A stretch of 64,000 nt of DNA from Methylosinus sp. Ce-a6 (GTDB lineage: Bacteria; Pseudomonadota; Alphaproteobacteria; Rhizobiales; Beijerinckiaceae), in NCBI RefSeq assembly GCF_009811655.1, contig NZ_BGJX01000015.1:31064-95063 (forward strand), read 5' to 3'. Position 1 is the first letter of the stretch, and each line of letters opens with the position of its first letter. This document shows, piece after piece, positions 9,398 to 17,409 of this stretch. The notes below the pieces were generated by a model, which made no database searches, was not told the origin of the DNA, and worked only from the letters and a program-made list of their open reading frames with translations. A program made the translations under genes and the position numbers.

Positions 9398-10148
9398 CGA
9401 ATATCCCCGAGAAGGTCCTTAGGCTTTGTCTGGCTCCGCGTCGTCCTCTTCGGCGGAACGCGCCGAGAGGGACGCTCGAAACTGCGTCAGAGGCGGAAGC
9501 CGGGCGCGGCCATCACCGCAAATGCCCGATCCAACGGAACTCTCCGCTCCGATTCGAGCGGCGATTCGGTCCGTTCTGTCGCTTGCGCGATCCCGGCGCG
9601 GATCGCGCGGCCGGCGCGCCGCCCTCACAGGACGGCCAGCGCCGAATTCACATCTCCCATGCGAGCGCCTCCGACACATTCGAACGCGCTTTCCGAGGAA
9701 CGTCGAGACGCGTCGAAGCCGTTCGGTTCCCAAGAGCGCCCGCCGAGAGCGCCCGCCGAGGACGCCCTTCATCGGCGCCTGTCGTGACACGCGTCGAGAA
9801 CCACGACTTCCGCGCTGTGGCGGTCAATTCGCGAAACCGCCGCTCACGCTCGATTGCCCGAATAACAGCGTGTCGCGCGCCGAATACCCCGATCGTGAAT
9901 CGTCTTTTCGGGCTCTCGAACGGCGGCGCCGGACACACGCGCGGCGCGGGATGCGCGCCATCGGCAAATATCGGGGTCCGGCCGAACTCCCCCTCGTCTG
10001 CGCTCAGCCTCGCTCGCGACGATCACCGTCTTTTCGCGGGCGACTATAGTCTACCCGGACAGGCCCGCCAAGGGCGTGAATGTTCCGTCCCGTATATAAA
10101 TAGGCGGTGTAGCCAATATGTCACGACCAACGCGGCCGCTTCGACACG
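9398..10148. other. 751-base intergenic region without a supported gene
   Basis: Several long open frames cross this stretch on both strands, but all are arginine/alanine-rich translations without conserved features, as expected from GC-rich non-coding DNA. There is no clear terminator behind prmC. An AT-rich patch around 10093-10107 (tatataaatag) stands out but has no gene to serve. It should contain the DUF4167 promoter. Confidence 0.5.
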
Positions 10149-11084
10149 TCAGCCGCCTCGCCGCGCGGCGAGGGAGCGCTCGCGCCGCGCGGCGACAGCG
10201 CGCTCGCGTCCGCCAGCGTCCTTGCGAATTCCGGCAGGCTCGAGGCCATTCTCCGCCATCAGCGCGATAACGCTCTGCGCCTGTCCGCAGCCCGCCTCGA
10301 GCGCCGCCACGCCCGTCGGCGCGAGCAGGCGCGGCAGCTCGCGGGCGATGTCGCGATAGCAGCGCAGTCCATCGGCGCCGCCGTCGAGCGCGAGACGCGG
10401 ATCATGAAGCCGCACCTCCGGCTCGAGCGTTTCCAGCTCCCCGCTCGCGATATAGGGCGGATTGGAGACGACGAGATCAAAGCGCGCGTCGAGCGCCTCC
10501 GCCCAGCGGCCGCGCAGAATGAAGGAGCGCTCAGCAAAGCCGCAGCGCGACAGATTGAGCGCCGCGGCGGCGCAGGCCTCCGCGGAAAGATCGACGCCGA
10601 TGGCGCGCGCATTGGGAAATTCGGCGAGCAGCGCGCAGAGGATCGCGCCCGAGCCGACGCCGAGATCGAGAATGAAGAGCGCCTCGCGCCGACGTTCGCG
10701 CAGGAGCTCCAGCGCAAGCTCGATCAGCGTCTCCGTGTCCGGCCGCGGATCGAGCACGCGCGGCGCGACGACGAGATCATGCGTCCAGAAGCCGCGCGCG
10801 CCCAAAATCCGCGACACCGGCTCGCGCGCCGCGCGCCGCTCCGCATAGTCGCGCAGCTTCTCGCGCGCGGCGCCGGCGAGCGCCGCATTCGGCTCGAGCA
10901 AGAGCTCCGCCGCCGAGAATTCGCCCGCGGCGAGCAGCAGCGCCCGCGCGTCGCGGCGCGCATCCTCGACGCCGCAGCGATCGAGAAAGGCCGCGACCTC
11001 GTCGAGCGCCGTGGCGCGCGTTCCGGCCTCGAGCGCGAGAGCGGACATGGGCGCGAGAGAGGACATGGGCGCGAGAGAGGACAT
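10149..11084 (-). CDS. prmC: Peptide chain release factor N5-glutamine methyltransferase PrmC
   Basis: About 300 residues. Helical N-terminal domain, then a Rossmann methyltransferase fold with ILDLGVGSGAI for SAM binding and the signature VVSNPPYIAS. It methylates the glutamine of the GGQ motif in RF1 and RF2. Its usual partner prfA is absent; htpG is directly upstream, with only nine bases between the htpG stop and the first ATG. Three in-frame ATGs (11084, 11066, 11048) lie in 18-base tandem repeats giving MSSLAP-MSSLAP-MSALAL, none with a good ribosome site, so the true start is open. The last (11048) gives the most usual N-terminus. Confidence 0.93.
   Translation of the reverse strand: MSSLAPMSSLAPMSALALEAGTRATALDEVAAFLDRCGVEDARRDARALLLAAGEFSAAELLLEPNAALAGAAREKLRDYAERRAAREPVSRILGARGFWTHDLVVAPRVLDPRPDTETLIELALELLRERRREALFILDLGVGSGAILCALLAEFPNARAIGVDLSAEACAAAALNLSRCGFAERSFILRGRWAEALDARFDLVVSNPPYIASGELETLEPEVRLHDPRLALDGGADGLRCYRDIARELPRLLAPTGVAALEAGCGQAQSVIALMAENGLEPAGIRKDAGGRERAVAARRERSLAARRGG
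11031..11084. repeat. 18-base tandem repeat at the prmC start
   Basis: Three head-to-tail 18-base units cover the first 18 codons of prmC. Units 1 and 2 are identical (minus strand ATGTCCTCTCTCGCGCCC) and the third differs at two positions. Each unit begins with an in-frame ATG, so unit gain or loss changes the number of start codons without breaking the frame. Confidence 0.9.
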
Positions 11085-11093
11085 GGGCGCGCG

Positions 11094-13001
11094 TCAGTCT
11101 TTGGCGAGCAGCGCGGTAACGCGCCGCGCGAAAGCGGCCGCGTCGAGCGGCGCTTCGCCATCGGCGATGCGCGCCGTGTCGAATAGCAGCCAGAAGCCGT
11201 CCTCCGCGCTCGTTCTATCGGCCTTGGCCTTCCGCGCCAGCGCCAGCACCGCCTCGTGACGCGGATTGATCTCGAGCACGGGCTTGCCGAACACGCCCCT
11301 GTTGCCGCTCTCCGCGAGCATTCGCGCGAGCTGCAGGTCGAAGCCGTGATCGGCGGCGACGAGACAGGCGGGGCTCTCACGCAGGCGCGTCGAGACGCGC
11401 ACATCCTCGATATTGTCGGCGAGCGTCTCCTTCAGCATCGCCGTGAGCAGCGCGACCTCCGCGCTCGCCTCGGCCGGCGGCGTGTCGGCGGAGCCTTCCG
11501 GCGTCGGCACGGCGTCAATGTCGGCCGCGCCCTGCGTCACCGATTTGAACGGCTTGCCGTCGAAACCCACCGCGCTCGTCACCCAGAAGGAGTCGACCGG
11601 ATCGTCGAGCAGCAGCACGTCGATCCCTTTGGCGCGATAGCCTTCGAGCTGCGGGCTCGCGGCGAGCCGCTTCTTGTCGTCGCCGGCGATGTAATAGATC
11701 GCCGTCTGATTGGGCCGCAGATTTTCGACATAATCCTTCAAGCTGCGGCCGCCGTCCGAATGCTGCGCCGTCGCGAAACGCGCAATGGCGAAAATCTCGT
11801 CGCGGCGCGTCGGGTCCTCGTGCAGGCCCTCCTTGATCACCGCGCCGAAATTCTTCCACACGGAGGCGAATTTCTCTTTGTCATTGGCGGAAAGATCGGC
11901 GAGCTCCTTGAGGACGCGCGCTCCGACCGCCTTGCGAATGGCGCCGATGATCGGATTGTTCTGCACCATCTCGCGCGAGACATTGAGCGGCAGATCGGCG
12001 CTGTCGACGACGATGCGCACGAAACGCAGCCAAGCCGGCAGCAGGTCGGCGTCGCGCGAGATCAGCACGCGGCGCACATAGAGCTTGGAGCGGCTCTTGC
12101 GCTCGGGATCGAAGAGATCATAGGGCCGCGAGCCGGGAACGAAGGCGAGCACCGTATATTCCGTGCGTCCTTCCGCACGCCAATGAATGGTGAGCGCCGG
12201 CTCGTCGAACTGGCCGGAGATCTGCTGATAGAAATCCTTATAGTCCTCTTCGCTCACCTCGGATTTGGGCCGCGTCCACAACGCCTGACCGTCGGTCAAG
12301 CGACGCGGCTCCTTGCCCTTCTCCTCGACGAGATCGATCGGTATGGCGATCGCGCCCGAATGCTCGCGCAGGATCTGCTCGATGCGATAGGGCTCGAGGA
12401 ACTCGTCCGACTCGGAATTGAGATGCAGCGTCACGCGCGTGCCGACGGCGGGCGCGGCGTCCAGTGGAAGCGGCTCGATCTGGAACGAGCCCTTGCCTTC
12501 GGATGTCCATAAGAACGCCTCGGACGAACCCGCGCGGCGCGTCGCCGCCTCTATGCGGTCGGCGACCATGAAAGCGGAATAGAAGCCGACGCCGAAACGT
12601 CCGATGAGCGAGCCGCCCTTATCGGCGCCGTTTTTCGTCGCGAGATCGTCGAGAAAGGCGCGCGTGCCGGAGCTGGCGATCGTGCCGAGCGCGCCGACGA
12701 GCTCCTCGCGCGACATGCCGACGCCATTATCCGTGACGCTCAGCGTGCGGGCGTCCTTGTCGATCGCGATGGCGACGAGCGGCGCGCCGGCCTGCGCCGC
12801 CAGCGCCTCGTTCGCCACCGCCTCGAAACGCAGCTTCTCGATCGCGTCGGCGGCGTTGGACACGAGCTCGCGCAGAAATATGTCGCGCTCAGAATAGACC
12901 GAATGCGTCATCAGCTCCAGGAGCCGCGCGACATCGGCCTGAAAGCCGTAATCCTTGCGCTCGGCCGCATCGGTCGTCGTGGTCTCGGCGTGATCGTTCA
13001 C
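11094..13001 (-). CDS. htpG: Chaperone protein HtpG (Hsp90)
   Basis: 635 residues from a GTG at 13001, with GGAG eleven bases upstream. No ATG lies close: the next in-frame one upstream is in an arginine-rich non-conserved stretch, and the next downstream is inside the first helix. GHKL ATPase features: ELVSNAADAIEKL, VTDNGVGMS and GRFGVGFYSAF. The middle domain contains WTRPKSEVSEEDYKDFY. The C-terminal dimerisation domain follows. Cytosolic ATP-dependent chaperone. It is followed closely by prmC, probably as one transcript. Confidence 0.95.
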   Translation of the reverse strand: MNDHAETTTTDAAERKDYGFQADVARLLELMTHSVYSERDIFLRELVSNAADAIEKLRFEAVANEALAAQAGAPLVAIAIDKDARTLSVTDNGVGMSREELVGALGTIASSGTRAFLDDLATKNGADKGGSLIGRFGVGFYSAFMVADRIEAATRRAGSSEAFLWTSEGKGSFQIEPLPLDAAPAVGTRVTLHLNSESDEFLEPYRIEQILREHSGAIAIPIDLVEEKGKEPRRLTDGQALWTRPKSEVSEEDYKDFYQQISGQFDEPALTIHWRAEGRTEYTVLAFVPGSRPYDLFDPERKSRSKLYVRRVLISRDADLLPAWLRFVRIVVDSADLPLNVSREMVQNNPIIGAIRKAVGARVLKELADLSANDKEKFASVWKNFGAVIKEGLHEDPTRRDEIFAIARFATAQHSDGGRSLKDYVENLRPNQTAIYYIAGDDKKRLAASPQLEGYRAKGIDVLLLDDPVDSFWVTSAVGFDGKPFKSVTQGAADIDAVPTPEGSADTPPAEASAEVALLTAMLKETLADNIEDVRVSTRLRESPACLVAADHGFDLQLARMLAESGNRGVFGKPVLEINPRHEAVLALARKAKADRTSAEDGFWLLFDTARIADGEAPLDAAAFARRVTALLAKD

Positions 13002-13539
13002 GGGCGTCGTCTCCGCTTGTTGTCGTCGTCCCCGCCGCGCGCCGCTTCCCGCAAATGGAAGCATGGCCGTCGGCGCGCAGGCTCGGGCCCGGACAAAGGT
13101 CTTCGTCGATCGGCAATGGGGCGCTCGCTCGAGCCGCCTCGAGCGGAGCGCGAGAGGTGATATCGGAGATCGCTCCGAAAGTTGCAAGATCGCTGCAGCC
13201 GCCGCAGCGACGCGGGATGGGGAAAAGGCCGCCCCGAAAACAAGACGGGCCGACCGAGCGTCGCCCGGCCGGCCCGTCCATCGCCACGAACGTAACGCTG
13301 CTCGAAAAGCGCCCTTCCGGGGGGCTGGGGGGCTGACGAAATCCGGAAAAACCGCTTCCCGAGCCTGTCGAGGCAATAGGCTAGATATTGGTCGTCTCCT
13401 TTGGCGGGCAAGGGGCTCGATATTGGCGAAAATGTGAAATCTGGCCGTTACCGTCGGGCGCTCGTCGTCTTATTGTCATCTTTATCTTGCCCTCGCGCCA
13501 TTACCGGGCGATCATGCGCGCAATAGCAGGGAAAGCGGC
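13002..13539. other. 538-base divergent intergenic region (htpG / DUF2794)
   Basis: It must carry the promoters of htpG (minus) and the DUF2794 gene (plus). Open frames here are shadows. A CCCCAT on the minus strand at 13116-13121 resembles an RpoH -10 element, but the matching -35 is poor. Nothing else is recognisable. Confidence 0.4.
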
Positions 13540-13956
13540 ATGAGCGAGACGGAGACGACCGAACCCAGCCGGCGGCGCGGCCTGTTGTCCGTCGTGACAG
13601 GCCGCGCGACGCTCGAAGCCGATCCGCCGAGAGGCGCGCCCGAGCGCAGAACCGCTCCGCTCGTTTCCTTCGACCAGCGCGAATTGCGGCTGCTCTTCGA
13701 TCTCTATGGCGCCAAGGTCGCGGCCGGCGAATGGCGCGATTATGCGATCGATTTCTCTCCCGCCAAGGCGATGTTCTCCGTCTATCGCCGCGCTAGCGAA
13801 GCGCCGCTCTACCGCATCGAGAAAAATCCCGAGCTCGGCCGCCGTCAGGGCGCGTTCAGCGTGGTCGCCGCCAGCGGCCTGGTGATGCGCCGCGGCCATG
13901 ATCTCTCGCGCGTGCTCGCCGTGCTGCGGAACAAGCTCGAATTGGTGCGCGACTGA
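13540..13956 (+). CDS. DUF2794 family protein
   Basis: 138 residues. From about residue 40 the sequence follows the DUF2794 pattern: SFDQRELRLLFDLYGAKVAAGEWRDYAID, AMFSVYRRASEAPLYRIEK, then RRQGAFSVVAASGLVMRRGHDL and a terminal helix. Small cytoplasmic alphaproteobacterial protein of unknown function. The N-terminal 35 residues are charged and variable. It converges on the Bax1-I gene with a shared terminator between. Confidence 0.88.
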   Translation: MSETETTEPSRRRGLLSVVTGRATLEADPPRGAPERRTAPLVSFDQRELRLLFDLYGAKVAAGEWRDYAIDFSPAKAMFSVYRRASEAPLYRIEKNPELGRRQGAFSVVAASGLVMRRGHDLSRVLAVLRNKLELVRD

Positions 13957-14010
13957 AAGGAAAACTGCGCGACCGCGCGTAATAAAGACGAACCGCGCGT
14001 AACTAAAGAA

Positions 14011-14034
14011 AAGGCCCTGCCGAAAGCAGGGCCT
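14011..14034. terminator. Bidirectional terminator between convergent genes
   Basis: A perfect 10-bp stem AAGGCCCTGC/GCAGGGCCTT with a short CGAA loop. On the minus strand it is followed by TTTTCTTT and on the plus strand by a weaker CATCT. It separates the DUF2794 gene from the convergent Bax1-I gene. Confidence 0.75.
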
Positions 14035-14058
14035 TCATCTCATCGCACGCGGACCCTG

Positions 14059-14146
14059 GAGCGCTTTCCGCTCGAACGGAATCGTTCGAGCGATCAGAAT
14101 TCGCTCTGAGCGAAGAAAGCGAGACCGGCATCCGATCGGATGCCGG
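14059..14146. repeat. Palindromic dispersed repeat pair
   Basis: Module one (14059-14107) contains CTCGAACG-GAAT-CGTTCGAG (14071-14090). It is found again, inverted and nearly identical, at about 55445-55494. Module two (14125-14146) is a perfect 22-base palindrome CCGGCATCCGA/TCGGATGCCGG. Together they fill the 3' space of the Bax1-I gene. Confidence 0.75.
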
Positions 14147-14151
14147 CAAGA

Positions 14152-14925
14152 TCAGTCGTTGCGGTCGCCGAACAGATAGAGCAGCGACTGGAACATGTTG
14201 ATGAAGTCGAGATAGAGCGCGAGCGCGCCGAACACGCTCTGCTTCTGCGCGACCTCATGACCATAGCCGGCGCTCTGATAGTAGCCGTCCTTGATCGACT
14301 GCGTGTCCCAGGCGGTGAGCCCCGCGAAGATGAACACCGACAGGATCGACAAGGCGAACTGCATCGCGCTGCTCTGGAAGAACAGATTGACGAGGCTCGC
14401 GAGCACGAGGCCCCAAAGGCCCATCACCAGGAAGGAGCCGAAGGCCGAAAGATCGCGCTTCGTCGTGTAGCCGTAGAGGCTCAGGCCGCCGAAGGCCGCC
14501 GCGGTGATGAAGAACACCTTGGCGATAGAGGCGCCGGTGAAGACGATCATGATCGACGACATCGACAGGCCCATCACCGCCGAGAAGGCGAGGAACAGGT
14601 TGCGGGCCGTCGCCGCGGAGATGCGGTCGGCGCGATAGCCGAGGAAGAACACGAAGGCCAGCGGCGCGAGAATCACCGCCCATTTCAGCGGGCTCGTATA
14701 GAGCATCTGGCCGAAGGGCGTGAGCGCGATCTGCCGGCCGCCTTCCTTGGCCACGGCGAGCATATGTGTGCCGAGCGCCACGAGGCCGGTGACGCCGAGC
14801 CCCAGGACCATGTAATTATAAACGCCGAGCATATAGGCGCGCAGGCCCTCGTCGATCTCGGCCGTGCCGGCTCTGGAGACGCCGCCCCGATAGCCGAAGC
14901 TCGTGTTGCGGTCGAAATTGGACAT
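14152..14925 (-). CDS. Bax1-I (YccA/YbhL) family inner membrane protein
   Basis: 257 residues with seven hydrophobic helices and the family signatures: AGLTAWDTQSIK in helix 6 and ALALYLDFINMFQSLL near the end. The conserved aspartates of the last helices, which in BsYetJ form the pH-sensitive calcium-leak gate, are present. Members may leak protons or calcium or modulate membrane proteolysis (YccA with FtsH). The start at 14925 is preceded by GAGAGGATGCT, a good ribosome site. Terminated by the hairpin at 14011-14034. Confidence 0.92.
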   Translation of the reverse strand: MSNFDRNTSFGYRGGVSRAGTAEIDEGLRAYMLGVYNYMVLGLGVTGLVALGTHMLAVAKEGGRQIALTPFGQMLYTSPLKWAVILAPLAFVFFLGYRADRISAATARNLFLAFSAVMGLSMSSIMIVFTGASIAKVFFITAAAFGGLSLYGYTTKRDLSAFGSFLVMGLWGLVLASLVNLFFQSSAMQFALSILSVFIFAGLTAWDTQSIKDGYYQSAGYGHEVAQKQSVFGALALYLDFINMFQSLLYLFGDRND

Positions 14926-15296
14926 AGCATCCTCTCGAAAAAGGCCGCGCGGCCCGGTGAATCCGGCCAATCGGCGCGGTCCTCGCCGCCGAATATGGCG
15001 TGCGCCCCGCGAAAAAACAAGAGTCCGAGAATAAGCGCCGCAAAGCCTGCGCCAATTCGGAGGACGCGCAAGCAAAAGTTCCAGTATCGCGTCGCGACAG
15101 CCGCTTCGAAGTCTAGCCCGAGGGGCTGAAAAACGCCAACCCGGTCACGCTCTTGCCGGCCGGGGAGAATGCGCTAACATGCCGCATTGTCGCGGGCGGC
15201 GAGCGACCGGGTCGTCCGATCCGGGTCTCGCTTCGTCGTCGGAGCGAAGGCGCCCGCGAAACGAGGCCCGCAACAATGCTCCATGGGGGAATCATC

Positions 15297-15947
15297 ATGT
15301 CCGACAGCGGCCTTGCCCCGTTCTGGCGGTCGATCGATGGGTTTCTGCGTTCCGCGATCCGCTCCGCCGCGCCCGCTCTTCTCATTCTGTTGCTGACGCT
15401 TTTCGCCGCGAGCGCGCCCGCCTCGGCCCATGGCCGTCTCGGCTCGGCGGAAGGACGGTGTCGGCTCTACATCGGCCCCGACATCATGAATTTCACCGGC
15501 TATCTTCCGGACGCCTCGAAAAACGAATTCTGCGAGGATATTCCGGCGACCGGCCACACAATCATCGCGCTCGACGCCGAGCAGGACGAGCTGCGCGACA
15601 TGGCGGTGGAAATCCGAATCGTCAAAGACGTCGGCGGCGAGGAGAAGGAGAACGCCGATATCGACTCGGTGACGGTCGCCTATCGCGGCCCGCGCACCTA
15701 TCCGACCGGCACCATCAATTTCGAGCATGTCTTCGCGGACGCGGGCTATTTCGTCGGCATAGTGACGGTGACCGGGGAGCATGGCGAGCGCTGGGTGTCG
15801 CGCTTCCCCTTCTCCGTGGGCATGAGCTTCATGCGCACCCTGCCCTATTACGTGCTGATGGGCATGGCCGTGGTCGCTCTCTTCTTCATCTATCTGCGGC
15901 ACGCGCCCGTGCGCCCGCTCAAGACCGATCCAGAGCCTGCCGAATAG
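15297..15947 (+). CDS. Secreted, C-terminally anchored protein with possible N-terminal His
   Basis: 216 residues from the ATG at 15297, behind GGGGG at proper spacing (an ATG at 15276 is less likely). A hydrophobic signal (about 21-40) ends in PASA-HG, so signal peptidase I cleavage after A44 would leave histidine 45 as the mature first residue. The periplasmic part (about 45-180) is strand-rich, with two cysteines in the first 25 mature residues. A single transmembrane helix (about 181-201) and a short cytoplasmic tail follow. I do not recognise the family. The layout recalls small copper-site proteins such as PmoD or CopC-like proteins, but this is resemblance only. Confidence 0.75.
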   Translation: MSDSGLAPFWRSIDGFLRSAIRSAAPALLILLLTLFAASAPASAHGRLGSAEGRCRLYIGPDIMNFTGYLPDASKNEFCEDIPATGHTIIALDAEQDELRDMAVEIRIVKDVGGEEKENADIDSVTVAYRGPRTYPTGTINFEHVFADAGYFVGIVTVTGEHGERWVSRFPFSVGMSFMRTLPYYVLMGMAVVALFFIYLRHAPVRPLKTDPEPAE

Positions 15948-15949
15948 AG

Positions 15950-16047
15950 CGTTTCCAACCGAAGCGGACGCCGGTTCGGCGTCGGAAACGCGTTGAAGCA
16001 AAAACTTAGAGTCGTTCCATGTTTCAATGAAACATGGAACGACTCTA
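15950..16047. repeat. Dispersed palindromic repeat with 20-bp hairpin
   Basis: The first half (15950-15993) carries a 'gtttcc...ggaaacgcg' module that reappears inverted at about 26918-26959 and more diverged at 17187-17231. The second half is a near-perfect inverted repeat (16007-16026 with 16028-16047) spanning the TTCAATGAA centre. It ends in CTAG, and that TAG is the stop codon of the minus-strand transglycosylase. It may also serve as transcription terminator for the convergent genes. Confidence 0.8.
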
Positions 16048-16884
16048 GTCGCCCGCGCCTTTGATCTTGTCGGCGAGCAAAGCGATCGTCTTGGAATAGA
16101 CCTTCGCCTTGTTCCACTCGAGCAGCGCCGGGAAATTCGGCTCGCCCTCGTCCCAGCCGGCGCCCCGCTTCCAGCCGTAACCGTGCAGGAAATTCGCCGT
16201 GGAGGCGAGCACGTCGGCCGTGTCGTGGACGAGATCGCGCTTGCCGTCGCCGTCGAAATCGACCGCGAATTTGAGATAGGACGAAGGCATGAACTGCGTC
16301 TGGCCGATCTCTCCGGCCCAGGCGCCGCGCATCTGCGCGGGATCGAGATCGCCGCGCTCGACGATGCGCAGGACGTCGAGCAGCTCGGCGCGGAACTTGT
16401 CGGAGCGGCGGCAGTCATAGGCGAGCGTCGCCAGCGCGCGGATCGTCGGAAAATTGCCGAGATAGGCGCCGAAATCCGTCTCCAGCCCCCAGATCGCGAC
16501 GAGCACCGGCCCCGGCACGCCGTATTTCTGCTCGATGCGCTCGAACAGCGACGCATGTTTGCGCAGCAGAGCGCGCCCCTTGTTCACGCGGAAGGAGTTG
16601 GCCATTCGCGCGGAGAATTGCTCGAAGGTCTGGCGGAACACTTTCTGTCCGCGGTCGTGCGAGATCACCGAGCGGTCGTAGAACACGTCGCCGAGCGCCG
16701 TATCGATCGCCGCTTTCGAGACGCCCGCCGCGGCCGCCTCGCGCCGGAAGCCGTCGAGCCAGCTCTCGAAACCCTCGCCGCTGCGCCCGCATTCGGCCGC
16801 CGGCGCGCGCGCCGCGCCGAGCCCCAAGGCGAGCGCCAGAACCGCCGCGCCGAACGCCCTCTTCATTCGAACTTTCTGAGACAT
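16045..16884 (-). CDS. Lytic murein transglycosylase (MltB family)
   Basis: 279 residues from the ATG at 16884, or 273 from 16866; both leave a good signal peptide ending ARAPAAEC (a lipoprotein-like cysteine follows, but no clean lipobox). The SLT_2 domain contains the catalytic glutamate in VLVAIWGLETDFGAYLG, followed by AGEIGQTQFMPSSYLKFAVDFDGDGKRD in two conserved blocks. It cleaves peptidoglycan to 1,6-anhydromuropeptides in the periplasm. No C-terminal peptidoglycan-binding domain. The stop codon lies in the CTAG end of a dispersed repeat. Confidence 0.92.
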   Translation of the reverse strand: MSQKVRMKRAFGAAVLALALGLGAARAPAAECGRSGEGFESWLDGFRREAAAAGVSKAAIDTALGDVFYDRSVISHDRGQKVFRQTFEQFSARMANSFRVNKGRALLRKHASLFERIEQKYGVPGPVLVAIWGLETDFGAYLGNFPTIRALATLAYDCRRSDKFRAELLDVLRIVERGDLDPAQMRGAWAGEIGQTQFMPSSYLKFAVDFDGDGKRDLVHDTADVLASTANFLHGYGWKRGAGWDEGEPNFPALLEWNKAKVYSKTIALLADKIKGAGD

Positions 16885-17038
16885 CTCGCGCATTCCATAT
16901 TTCGAGGCGAAGCCCTGTTCGGCGCTCTCTGTCATGAGAGCGCGGCCGCACCATGGCGCCCGCTTTCGCAAAAACGAAAATATTCGGCATGAAATCGCCG
17001 CGCAGACCAGGGGCCGCGTCACCTGAACAGAAAGGGCG

Positions 17039-17151
17039 TCGTCATTCCCGGCAGGCCGAAGGCCTGACCGGGAATCCAGAACGACGGCGCGAAAACCTTG
17101 CCTGCTGCTCTGGATTCCCGATCGCTCGCTATGCGAGCGTCGGGAACGACG
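17039..17151. repeat. Dispersed twin-hairpin repeat, copy 1
   Basis: Two hairpins: ATTCCCGG with a nested CAGGCC-GAA-GGCCTG stem, then ATTCCCGA with a CGCTCGC-TAT-GCGAGCG stem. An inverted, diverged copy with the same arrangement lies at 24269-24379. Located between the transglycosylase promoter side and the comM gene. Confidence 0.75.
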
Positions 17152-17409
17152 CTGAGCTGACGCAGCCACGAGAGTCTGCTCCTGACGCGCTTCCAACGCC
17201 GAGCGGGCGTCCGTTTCGGCCGGAGACGCTAGCCCGCGCCGGTTAGCGGGCCGTTGCCGAAACGCGGAGAAACTTCGTTCTCATATTGTTCTTGCCGAGG
17301 CGGGACGGCGCGTCTACTATGGCGACGTCCGCGTCAGGGGCGCTTTCCTGCGGAGCAATGGTTCGAGCGATCGGAATTCTCTTTAGCGGTTTTGTTCGGA
17401 GCTTTCGCC

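Noticed and set aside
9426..10359. Overlapping open frames on both strands between DUF4167 and prmC
   Set aside because: No conserved motif, poor start contexts and arginine-heavy composition typical of shadows.
13115..13144. Possible RpoH promoter upstream of htpG
   Set aside because: CCCCAT on the minus strand is a good -10, but the -35 sixteen bases away is CTCGAG against the expected CTTGAA; too weak to list as a feature.
14059..14146. CRISPR-like repeats
   Set aside because: The palindromes are single or paired, unequal and widely dispersed, without regular spacers or cas genes.
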